64,000 bases of DNA from Chitinophaga agri (GTDB lineage: Bacteria > Bacteroidota > Bacteroidia > Chitinophagales > Chitinophagaceae): contig NZ_CP048113.1 in assembly GCF_010093065.1 (NCBI RefSeq), forward strand, positions 3,596,001-3,660,000, given 5' to 3'. Positions 25,132 through 32,847 of this stretch are shown here, piece after piece. Position 1 is the first letter of the stretch; each line of letters begins with the position of its first letter. The translations under genes were made by a program, and so were the position numbers. The notes under the pieces are model-generated. The model saw only the letters and a program-made list of their open reading frames with translations, was not told the origin of the DNA and made no database searches.

Positions 25132-26679
25132 TTAGTTAGCTGGAGCTAAATCAACAGTTGTAGATTCACCAGGAGTGTTTTGTTTGATGAAGCGACCGCG
25201 ATCGATACCTTGTTTATCAGCCAGGTAGTCGATAACTGCGTCAACTCTTCTGCTGCTCAGGTCAACACCACCTTTCTTAGCCTTAGCACCAGCGTGACCG
25301 GTAACCAGGATGTTACAAGATGGGTTAGATTTCAGGGTAGAAGCAACGCTAGCCAGGATAGCTTCGTTGTCAGAAGCAACCTTAGTTGCGCTACCTTTGA
25401 AGCTTACGCTAGGCAGAACCAGTGTGTTACAAGCTGGTTTGTTATTGATGTCTTTGCAGCACTCAGGATCTGGGCATTTACCAACACCGTCAGCGTCAAC
25501 TGGCTGGCAGTAAGAAGGAGTAACCAGCTGTTTGTCTTTGTAGTCAGGAACGCCATCACCATCAGTATCTTTAGCTACACCGTGAACATCAACTGGAGCA
25601 CCAGCTGGTGTGTTAGGCTCGCGATCGAACTGGTCAGTAACGCCATCGCCATCAGCATCAGGCAGAACTGGAGTAGGCAGTTTCATGTGACGAGGAGAAC
25701 TCAGCTCGTTGTAAGCGTAGTTCAGTGGGTTTACCCAATACAGTGGCTCAACGCGTTTTGCAGAGTTACCCAGGTTGAAGTTCAGACGAACGCTGGTGTA
25801 GCTGAATGCATCTTTGTGGTTGCTGTATGGGCTGGAGTAACCGTCCAGATAGTCATCAAAGTATAAAGTATATTTCTCTTCGATACCGATGTTGAAACGT
25901 TTAGAAACTCTGAAAGCGATACCAGTACCGAAATCAGCACCATGACGTAACAGGGCGTTGTCATCTCTACGACCGATGTTACCTCTGTTACCCTGAGATG
26001 GAGCGTTCTGCTCGTAATCTCCGTCGAACAGGTTTTTCAGCTGGTCTTTAATGTCCTTACGTGGAGCACTGAAGTTGATACCAGAGAAATCGTAACCCTG
26101 ACCGTTTGCGTTTAACGCATCAACGTCAACGTCGATCAGACCCAGGCTGTAACCACCAAATACATACCAGTTGATTTTTGGCTGTGCTTTGTAGAACAGG
26201 ATGTTGCTCAGAGAAGCCATCAGGTCCAAAGACAGCTGGTGAGTTGCAGTTTTGTAGTTAGCAACGATGTTACCACCATTTTGAGCTGCAGTAGCACCCC
26301 AAGCTGTGCTGTTATTGAAGGATGCAGGTCTTAATCTGTAGTCCATGCCTTTATCGAAAGAACCGGTGTACTCAGCTCTTACAGATATAGTGTGGCCCAG
26401 TGATTTTCTCAGGGAAACACCACCACCGAAACCTGGTCTAGCCGGGATAGTACCGTTGATCAGGTGCAGACCGCCGTGGAAACCTAATTCCCACATATCA
26501 CGTGGTTTAGCAGGGAAGTCGTGCTGATGATTGGAGAAATTGTTCTGTTGCGCCTGTCTTGATGCTGGTACCTTAGTTGAATCCAGGGCATCGAACACAG
26601 GGGTAACTTGTGCAAAACCGGAGGACGCCGCTAAGAGACTCATAGCGCCTGCCAGTAATAAGTACTTTTTGCTTGCCAT
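25132..26679 (-). CDS. OmpA-family outer membrane protein with calcium-binding repeats
   Basis: The protein has 515 residues with a signal peptide ending ASSGFAQ (about residue 24). Residues 45-310 look like an outer membrane beta barrel, with alternating aromatic strands ending FSYTSVRLNFNLGN. Two thrombospondin type-3-like, aspartate-rich repeats follow (DADGDGVTDQFD and DTDGDGVPDYKD), then a cysteine-rich stretch (CQPVDADGVGKCPDPECC). The C-terminal OmpA/MotB domain contains ILVTGHAGAKAKKGGVDLSS and RRVDAVIDYL and would bind peptidoglycan. Such proteins are among the most abundant in Bacteroidetes outer membranes. A consensus promoter, short leader and strong terminator fit high expression as a single gene. 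Confidence 0.88.
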   Translation of the reverse strand: MASKKYLLLAGAMSLLAASSGFAQVTPVFDALDSTKVPASRQAQQNNFSNHQHDFPAKPRDMWELGFHGGLHLINGTIPARPGFGGGVSLRKSLGHTISVRAEYTGSFDKGMDYRLRPASFNNSTAWGATAAQNGGNIVANYKTATHQLSLDLMASLSNILFYKAQPKINWYVFGGYSLGLIDVDVDALNANGQGYDFSGINFSAPRKDIKDQLKNLFDGDYEQNAPSQGNRGNIGRRDDNALLRHGADFGTGIAFRVSKRFNIGIEEKYTLYFDDYLDGYSSPYSNHKDAFSYTSVRLNFNLGNSAKRVEPLYWVNPLNYAYNELSSPRHMKLPTPVLPDADGDGVTDQFDREPNTPAGAPVDVHGVAKDTDGDGVPDYKDKQLVTPSYCQPVDADGVGKCPDPECCKDINNKPACNTLVLPSVSFKGSATKVASDNEAILASVASTLKSNPSCNILVTGHAGAKAKKGGVDLSSRRVDAVIDYLADKQGIDRGRFIKQNTPGESTTVDLAPAN

Positions 26680-26990
26680 AATTGTTTTCTATTTAAAAAC
26701 TGTTAAAAATTTACTAATAACCCGTTTTTTACCCAGCAAAGGTAAAATTCTCAAATGAATATTCAAATTTTTGTTACAATATTATTTTCATTGATAACTA
26801 GTTAACTACTAGCGCTTAGGCAAAACAAATGTTATACCTTAACTTGCCTGGTATATAACGAATAAGCATATTTGTTATAACTAAAACAACGTAATGTTAA
26901 AGTTATGTTACACCGATATATACAAATTAAGGGCCAATTTGTTAAAATTTGACTTTTAAAGCATAGCTTAGCAATCTTTTTAAAGCACCT
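26680..26990. other. Divergent AT-rich intergenic region (OmpA-family gene / polyprenyl synthase)
   Basis: This 311 bp stretch holds the porin promoter on its left side. The rest is very AT-rich. An imperfect inverted repeat, GTTATACC (26831-26838) with GGTATATAAC (26850-26859), and several further GTTATA/ATAAC words are seen. No exact -7 box is visible for the rightward gene, and no open frame of note. Confidence 0.5.
26737..26767 (-). promoter_or_regulatory. Bacteroidetes-type promoter of the OmpA-family gene
   Basis: On the minus strand TTTG (26767-26764) is followed after exactly 19 bp by TACCTTTG (26744-26737), an exact fit to the TTTG-N19-TAnnTTTG consensus of the major sigma factor in this phylum. 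Transcription should start near 26730, giving a leader of about 50 nt. Confidence 0.82.
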
Positions 26991-27956
26991 ATGGACGAAA
27001 TTAAACACCTGATCAGTAAGGAATTACAAGATTTTGAAAGCAAATTCTCTGACGCTGTAAAAAGTCATGTCCCATTGCTGGACAGGATAATGCATTACAT
27101 CGTTAAACGAAAAGGCAAGCAGATCAGACCCATGTTTGTGCTACTATCAGCAAAACTCTTTAATAATAATATAGAGGAAAGCACATACAGAGCTGCGGCA
27201 CTCGTAGAATTACTGCATACCGCCACGCTCGTTCATGATGATGTAGTCGATGATGCCAATGAACGTCGCGGCTTCTTTTCTATCAATGCGCTCTGGAAAA
27301 ACAAAATAGCCGTACTGGTAGGCGACTACCTCCTCTCCAAAGGACTACTACTTTCAGTAAACAACAATGAGTTCCGTTCTTTAAAGATCCTCTCAGAAGC
27401 CGTAAAGGAAATGAGTGAAGGAGAACTCCTCCAGATAGAAAAGACCCGTAAGCTTAATATTAAAGAAGATATATACTTCGAGATCATCCGTCGTAAAACA
27501 GCTTCCCTCCTCGCCTCTGCCTGCTCGGCCGGTGCCTGGAGCACTACCAACGATGATGAGATCACAGAAAAGATGCGCCTGTTCGGTGAGAAAGTGGGTG
27601 TAGCCTTCCAGATCAAAGACGACCTCTTCGACTATGGTACCGATAAAATAGGTAAGCCTACCGGGATAGATATACGCGAAAAGAAAATGACGCTCCCGCT
27701 CATTTATACATTAGAACACGCCACGCCTGAAACCCGCAGATATATTATTAATATAGTAAAGAACCATAACACTGATAAGGACCGGGTCGCAGAAGTGATC
27801 GAGCTAGTGAAAAAATCAGGCGGTATCGAATATACAAGAGATAAAATGTTCCAGTACCGTGATGAAGCCCTCGCTATCCTGCACAGCTTCCCGGAAAATG
27901 ATATCCGTGCCGGATTGGAAACATTAGTAAGATATACAACCGATCGTACTTTTTAA
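26991..27956 (+). CDS. Polyprenyl diphosphate synthase (octaprenyl/heptaprenyl type)
   Basis: This 321-residue trans-prenyltransferase has GKQIRPMFVLL, the first aspartate-rich motif LVHDDVVDDANERRG (near residues 79-93) and the second, FQIKDDLFDYG (near residue 208). The residues before the first DDxxD motif are small, as in long-chain (C35-C45) synthases, so it most likely makes the side chain of menaquinone. That would feed the quinone pool used by the complex I encoded at 46-59 kb. The exact chain length cannot be read from the sequence. IspB would be the E. coli counterpart. Confidence 0.9.
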   Translation: MDEIKHLISKELQDFESKFSDAVKSHVPLLDRIMHYIVKRKGKQIRPMFVLLSAKLFNNNIEESTYRAAALVELLHTATLVHDDVVDDANERRGFFSINALWKNKIAVLVGDYLLSKGLLLSVNNNEFRSLKILSEAVKEMSEGELLQIEKTRKLNIKEDIYFEIIRRKTASLLASACSAGAWSTTNDDEITEKMRLFGEKVGVAFQIKDDLFDYGTDKIGKPTGIDIREKKMTLPLIYTLEHATPETRRYIINIVKNHNTDKDRVAEVIELVKKSGGIEYTRDKMFQYRDEALAILHSFPENDIRAGLETLVRYTTDRTF

Positions 27957-28027
27957 CCAATAAAAACTTATCTTCCGACAATAACGAATTCTTTTCACAA
28001 CCACTTTAGATACTAACTCACGCATTA

Positions 28028-29734
28028 ATGCAGAAACGCTGGACAGTCCGATCTTATCAACCTAAACAGGAAGCATTGCTCCAGTCGTCGCTTCGTATAC
28101 ATCCGCTGTTGTGCAGACTCCTCGTACAGAGAGGTATGCATACCTACGATGAATCCCGCCTCTTCTTCCGGCCTACACTAGCCGATCTTCATGACCCCTG
28201 GCTCATGAAAGACATGGACAAAGCTGTATCCCGTATAGAACAGGCTTTCTTTCGCCGTGAAAAGATCCTCGTATTCGGAGACTATGACGTAGATGGCACC
28301 ACTGCCGTCGCTACCGTCTATGACTTCCTGCACTCCTTTTATGATAATATAGAATTTTATATCCCTCACCGTTATAAAGAGGGATACGGTATCTCCAAAC
28401 AGGGTATAGAATATGCCCGGGATAACGAGTTCACACTTATCATTGCACTGGATTGCGGTATTAAAGCTATTGATCAGATCAAATGGGCGGCGGATAATGG
28501 CATTGACTTCATCATTTGTGATCATCACCTGCCTGATGCTATCCTCCCCCCTGCTGTCGCTATATTAAATCCGAAACAATACGACTGCCCTTATCCTTAT
28601 AAAGAATTAAGTGGTTGTGGTATCGGATATAAACTCATCTCCGCTTTCGCTCAAAAGAAAGGCCTGCCCGATGAAACAGTACACCGCTATCTCGATCTGG
28701 TAGCTACCAGCATCGCTGCGGATATCGTTCCAATGACCGGTGAAAACCGCGTAATGGCTTTCCATGGCCTGAAGAAAGTGAACTCTGCTCCACTGCCAGG
28801 CATACAGGCGCTGATTGAACTCAGCGGACTGAAAGAAGAACTGACCATTTCCAACCTAGTATTTGTTATCGCACCCCGCGTGAACGCTGCCGGTCGCATG
28901 GACGATGCAAGAAAAGCTGTCAACCTGTTCGTGGAAACAGATAAAGACAAGGCAATGGAGATCGCTAAAGTATTACATGCTGATAATTTCGACAGAAAGG
29001 AAATAGATGGCAACATCACGAAAGAAGCGGTAGAACTCTTACAGAACGATCTTACATTACAGGACAAAAAGTCTACTGTTTTATATAAACCCGACTGGCA
29101 CAAAGGTGTCGTAGGGATTGTCGCCTCGCGGCTGATCGATAAGTATTACTATCGTCCCACCGTTATTCTTACTCTCAGTAACGATAAAGTAGCCGGCTCT
29201 GCACGCTCTGTGACAGGCTTCAATGTGTACGAGGCTATCCATCAGTGTAAAGACCTGCTTGAAAACTATGGTGGACATTTTTATGCGGCAGGGATGACAC
29301 TGAAACCAGAAAATGTGGAAGCATTTCAGCAAAAGTTTGAACAGGTAGTGGCAAAAACCATCAACCCTGATCTGCTGGTGCCCGAGATAGTGATCGATAC
29401 TGAAATTCAGCTGAAAGATATTACACCTGCATTCTTTAATATCTTACGTCAGTTCGAGCCACTGGGACCGGAAAACCTGCGTCCTGTTTTCCTGGTGAGA
29501 AATGTAGTGGACAGTGGCTACTCCCGTCTTGTAAAAGATGAACATATTAAGTTCTCCGTGAAACAAGGCAGATCGCATAACTCATTAACGGGCATAGGAT
29601 TCTACATGTCCGAAAAATTCCACATCGTGAGCAGTAAACAACCTTTTGATATGGCCTTTACAATCGATGAAAACGAGTGGAACGGCAAAATGAACCTTCA
29701 GCTGAAAGTCATCGATATCAGGGCACATAACTAA
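28028..29734 (+). CDS. recJ: Single-stranded-DNA-specific exonuclease RecJ
   Basis: This 568-residue DHH-family exonuclease has catalytic motifs in order: VFGDYDVDGTTAVATV (motif I, near residue 80), ALDCGIKA, the DHH motif ICDHHLPDA, and the CGIGYKL and ATSIAADIVPM blocks. A DHHA1 domain with GSARSVTGFNVYEAI and GGHFYAAGMTL follows, then a C-terminal OB-like domain. It degrades single-stranded DNA 5' to 3' during recombination and mismatch repair. The gene has its own terminator, which overlaps the end of the convergent esterase gene. Confidence 0.96.
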   Translation: MQKRWTVRSYQPKQEALLQSSLRIHPLLCRLLVQRGMHTYDESRLFFRPTLADLHDPWLMKDMDKAVSRIEQAFFRREKILVFGDYDVDGTTAVATVYDFLHSFYDNIEFYIPHRYKEGYGISKQGIEYARDNEFTLIIALDCGIKAIDQIKWAADNGIDFIICDHHLPDAILPPAVAILNPKQYDCPYPYKELSGCGIGYKLISAFAQKKGLPDETVHRYLDLVATSIAADIVPMTGENRVMAFHGLKKVNSAPLPGIQALIELSGLKEELTISNLVFVIAPRVNAAGRMDDARKAVNLFVETDKDKAMEIAKVLHADNFDRKEIDGNITKEAVELLQNDLTLQDKKSTVLYKPDWHKGVVGIVASRLIDKYYYRPTVILTLSNDKVAGSARSVTGFNVYEAIHQCKDLLENYGGHFYAAGMTLKPENVEAFQQKFEQVVAKTINPDLLVPEIVIDTEIQLKDITPAFFNILRQFEPLGPENLRPVFLVRNVVDSGYSRLVKDEHIKFSVKQGRSHNSLTGIGFYMSEKFHIVSSKQPFDMAFTIDENEWNGKMNLQLKVIDIRAHN

Positions 29735-29772
29735 GTAATACTACTTACGCTACCTTATTATAAAATGAACGG

Positions 29773-29805
29773 ATAACTGTTGCTAATACAACAGTTATTT
29801 TTTTT
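29773..29805 (+). terminator. Rho-independent terminator of recJ
   Basis: ATAACTGTTG (29773-29782) pairs with CAACAGTTAT (29789-29798), with a CTAATA loop, followed by seven T residues. The right arm and T tract also encode the final QKK and stop of the convergent esterase gene. Confidence 0.88.
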
Positions 29806-30589
29806 GCTGTAATAACCAGGTATACAATGCCGGATCTGCATAGGCGTTTGTCCATGCATCATGTCCACCTGTAGGACTCTCTGTATATTTCACCAGATCG
29901 TTACCACACACCTTCAGTGCATTCACCATGTCCCTTGATCCTGATACCGCTACAGTCGGATCATTGGCATTATGAAATGCCCATGTAGGCATCTTCTTCA
30001 GTACACAGGCCTGTGAAGGTGTACCAACACCACAGATAGGTACAATAGCCGCAAACTTATCAGGGCTTGTCTGTGCCCAGTTCCAGGTGCCGTAACCACC
30101 CATACTCAACCCTGTCAGATAAACCCTTGATGAATCTACATGGTATTTCTTCAGTACCTCTTTATATAACTGTTGCAGTACATCCGTATTCCACCAGGAA
30201 GCCGTACACTGCGGTGCAATCATTACAAACTGTTTGCCTTTCACCACTTTAGGCAGTCCTACATTCCTGATCTCATTGATGTTATTACCGATTTCGCCAA
30301 CGCCGTGCAGGAAAATAACGATCGGCCATTTGTATGTTTTCTTCTCATTATAGCTATCCGGAATGTACAACAGGTATTCATTTATATTTCCCTGTGTGTA
30401 ATCCATTTTTTGAACAGTTACGCCGGGAGTCTGCGGAGTAAATACATCTTCTTCCCGTGGGTCAGGAATAGTATCTGTTCCAGCACCGCCGCCGGGTATT
30501 GCAGCGTCATTCTTCCCGGAACATGCCACGATATTACCCAATACTGCAATGAGTAGCACATAGATAAATCCCTTAATTGTTGTTCTTTT
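29795..30589 (-). CDS. Secreted lipoprotein esterase (alpha/beta hydrolase, PHB depolymerase / carboxylesterase type)
   Basis: The 264-residue protein has a lipoprotein signal (FIYVLLIAVLGNIVACSG, cysteine near residue 23). The alpha/beta hydrolase domain has WPIVIFLHGVGE for the oxyanion region, the nucleophile elbow YLTGLSMGGYGTW, an aspartate in NANDPTVAVSG, and the histidine in TGGHDAWTNAY, so the triad is complete. Related proteins are esterase D-like or feruloyl/acetyl-xylan esterases; the substrate is unknown. I start at the ATG at 30589, because the upstream ATG at 30625 lies within the htpG terminator. It is probably attached to a membrane by lipid. Confidence 0.82.
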   Translation of the reverse strand, partial: KRTTIKGFIYVLLIAVLGNIVACSGKNDAAIPGGGAGTDTIPDPREEDVFTPQTPGVTVQKMDYTQGNINEYLLYIPDSYNEKKTYKWPIVIFLHGVGEIGNNINEIRNVGLPKVVKGKQFVMIAPQCTASWWNTDVLQQLYKEVLKKYHVDSSRVYLTGLSMGGYGTWNWAQTSPDKFAAIVPICGVGTPSQACVLKKMPTWAFHNANDPTVAVSGSRDMVNALKVCGNDLVKYTESPTGGHDAWTNAYADPALYTWLLQQKK

Positions 30590-30608
30590 CATATGTGTGG
30601 CTAAAATG

Positions 30609-30643
30609 AAAAAATCCCGTCTCATGCGCGATGAGACGGGATT
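30609..30643 (-). terminator. Rho-independent terminator of htpG
   Basis: AATCCCGTCTCAT (30613-30625) pairs perfectly with ATGAGACGGGATT (30631-30643) around a GCGCG loop, with a T tract on the minus strand. It stands 53 bp after the htpG stop. Confidence 0.93.
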
Positions 30644-30695
30644 CCGGTTGACAATGTTACTGCAAACCTACTATAATGTTTCCTTATTTAAGGGA

Positions 30696-32531
30696 TTAAT
30701 TTTTCTTTTCTGCACTCATTAATTCAACACTTCTGTTAACGAATGCAGTCAGATCAGCACCGGTCAGCAGGTTCTGCGACAAGAGTGCGAGATCCGCCAG
30801 ATTGCGTACCTGTTTCTGCTGTTTATCGTTATCACTTTCATCCAGGATCTGCTGATAGATCGGGTGATTCGCATTAACAGTCATGTTGATCTCATCGGGC
30901 ATATTAGCATACCAGCTCATACCTGCGCCACCTACTGCTGCCATATCTTTCATACGACGCATAAATTCAGGACGGGTTACGATCACCGGCTGCGCATCTA
31001 CACTCAAACCTTTCAGTTCTACCTTCACATGCTGCTGAGGAATATGTCCGAACAGTTCTTTCAGTTTTGTTTCCTGGTCGGTCGTCAGTACGCTTTCTGA
31101 TTTCTCGTCAACATTGATCAGGTTATCTGCGATGTCAGCATCCACACGGGTAAACATCATGTTATCCCATCTTGGCTCCATATTGTTGATGAACGCCGCA
31201 TCCACAATATTATCCAGCTTCACGATCTTATAACCTTTGTTCTTCGCTGCCTGTATATAACTATCCTGCTGAACTGCATTTGTAGCATACAGCACTACCA
31301 GTTTGTTGTCTTTGTTCGTCTGCAGTGCAGTCGCTTCTGTCTTATATTCTTCGAGTGTATAGAACTTACCTGGCTCGGTGATATCTTCCAGTAACAGGAA
31401 CTTGTTCGCCTTCTCAGAGAACTTATCATCTGTCATCATGCCATACTTGGCAAACAAACCGATAGATTCCCATTTCTCTTCAAAGCTCTTACGGTCGTTG
31501 CGGAAGATCTCATCCAGCTTATCAGCTACTTTCTTAGTGATATAAGAACTGATCTTTTTCACATTCGGATCTCCCTGCAGGTAGCTACGGCTCACGTTCA
31601 GCGGAATGTCCGGACTGTCGATCACACCATGCAGTAACATCAGGAACTCAGGAACGATGTCTTTTACTTCATCGGTGACGAATACCTGGTTAGAGTACAG
31701 GCTGATCTTGTCTTTCTGTACTTCAAAGCTCTTGCCGATCTTAGGGAAATAGAGAATACCGGTCAGGTTGAACGGATAATCCACATTCAGGTGGATCCAG
31801 AACAACGGCGCTTCTGCATATGGATATAATTCTTTGTAGAAGTTCTGATAATCTTCAGTTGTCAGATCTGCTGGTTTCTTTGTCCATGCAGGATGTGTAT
31901 TATTCAGCTGCTTGTCTGCATATTTCACAGGTACTGGCAGGAACTTACAGAATTTCTCAAGGATGGTCTGAATGCGGTGCTCATCCAGGAACTCTTCACT
32001 CTCTTCGTTTATGTGCAGTACGATGTCAGTACCGCGGCTTTCCTTGCTGGTCTCTTCCAGTGTATATTCAGGACTGCCATCACACTCCCAGCGTACAGCA
32101 GTGGTATCTGGTTTGTGAGATTTTGTGAAGATCTCTACTTTGCTACTCACCATGAAGGAAGAGTAGAAACCCAGACCAAAATGACCGATGATGTTAGCAC
32201 CATCTGTCTGGCCTTTGTATTTGTTCAGGAACTCTTCCGCACCTGAAAAAGCTACCTGATTAATATATTTATCTACTTCCTCTGCGGTCATACCCACACC
32301 CATATCTGATATGGTCAGTGTTTTTTTCTCTTTGTCTAACGTCACTGTAATTTCAGGGGTGCCCAGCTCACCTTTGAACTCACCTACACTCGCCAGTGTC
32401 TTTAATTTCTGCGTGGCATCCACCGCATTGCTCACCAGCTCGCGGATGAAGATCTCATGATCTGAATAGAGGAATTTCTTAATAATAGGAAAGATGTTCT
32501 CTGTCTGAACACGTATTGCGCCTTTCTGCAT
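30696..32531 (-). CDS. htpG: Molecular chaperone HtpG (Hsp90)
   Basis: This 611-residue Hsp90 has the complete N-terminal GHKL ATPase motifs: ELVSNAVDATQKLK (near residue 31), ISDMGVGMT, and GHFGLGFYSSFMV. The middle domain contains NVSRSYLQGDPNVKKIS with the catalytic arginine region. The C-terminal dimerization part is shorter than in eukaryotic Hsp90 and has no MEEVD. I use the ATG at 32531, giving the usual MQKGAIRVQTENIF start; the frame upstream opens at TTG. It helps fold or remodel client proteins after heat stress. A palindrome lies in its likely promoter. Confidence 0.96.
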   Translation of the reverse strand: MQKGAIRVQTENIFPIIKKFLYSDHEIFIRELVSNAVDATQKLKTLASVGEFKGELGTPEITVTLDKEKKTLTISDMGVGMTAEEVDKYINQVAFSGAEEFLNKYKGQTDGANIIGHFGLGFYSSFMVSSKVEIFTKSHKPDTTAVRWECDGSPEYTLEETSKESRGTDIVLHINEESEEFLDEHRIQTILEKFCKFLPVPVKYADKQLNNTHPAWTKKPADLTTEDYQNFYKELYPYAEAPLFWIHLNVDYPFNLTGILYFPKIGKSFEVQKDKISLYSNQVFVTDEVKDIVPEFLMLLHGVIDSPDIPLNVSRSYLQGDPNVKKISSYITKKVADKLDEIFRNDRKSFEEKWESIGLFAKYGMMTDDKFSEKANKFLLLEDITEPGKFYTLEEYKTEATALQTNKDNKLVVLYATNAVQQDSYIQAAKNKGYKIVKLDNIVDAAFINNMEPRWDNMMFTRVDADIADNLINVDEKSESVLTTDQETKLKELFGHIPQQHVKVELKGLSVDAQPVIVTRPEFMRRMKDMAAVGGAGMSWYANMPDEINMTVNANHPIYQQILDESDNDKQQKQVRNLADLALLSQNLLTGADLTAFVNRSVELMSAEKKN

Positions 32532-32557
32532 GGGTGTCAATTTTTAAAAGACGGAGA

Positions 32558-32591
32558 CAAACGATATGCCAGCAGACAGTCTGCTGACAAA
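32558..32591 (-). promoter_or_regulatory. Candidate htpG promoter with a 17 bp palindrome in the spacer
   Basis: On the minus strand a TTTG (32591-32588) and a -7-like TATCGTTTG (32566-32558) enclose a perfect inverted repeat CAGCAGAC-T-GTCTGCTG (32586-32570). The -7 carries one extra base relative to TAnnTTTG. A palindrome between the two promoter elements is the classic place for a repressor operator. No named heat-shock operator (CIRCE, HAIR) is recognized. Confidence 0.45.
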
Positions 32592-32642
32592 CTGTCCGGA
32601 AGAAAGAGCAGATAGGGCCATTTTCAGGCAATCGCGTTACCC

Positions 32643-32675
32643 TCGCTTGTTCGTCGCTAGTTCGTCGCTTGTTCG
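32643..32675. repeat. Three tandem copies of an 11 bp unit
   Basis: TCGCTTGTTCG (32643-32653), TCGCTAGTTCG (32654-32664) and TCGCTTGTTCG (32665-32675) follow each other directly, with one base change in the middle copy. They lie in the 316 bp divergent gap between htpG and the T9SS protein; apart from these and the htpG promoter I see nothing else in that gap. Confidence 0.85.
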
Positions 32676-32847
32676 TCCCTTCCGGCCCCAACTAGCAAAA
32701 TGGCAGAACGGCCGCCGGCTTAACAAATAAATCATATCGCCGGCCTGCCAAGTCTAACACAAATGTTGTAGTTTTAACCTTCCTGACCCCGGTGAGTGTT
32801 GAGAACCAAATGTTTTACCCGCAACCCTTCTTCTAAACCTCATTTAC

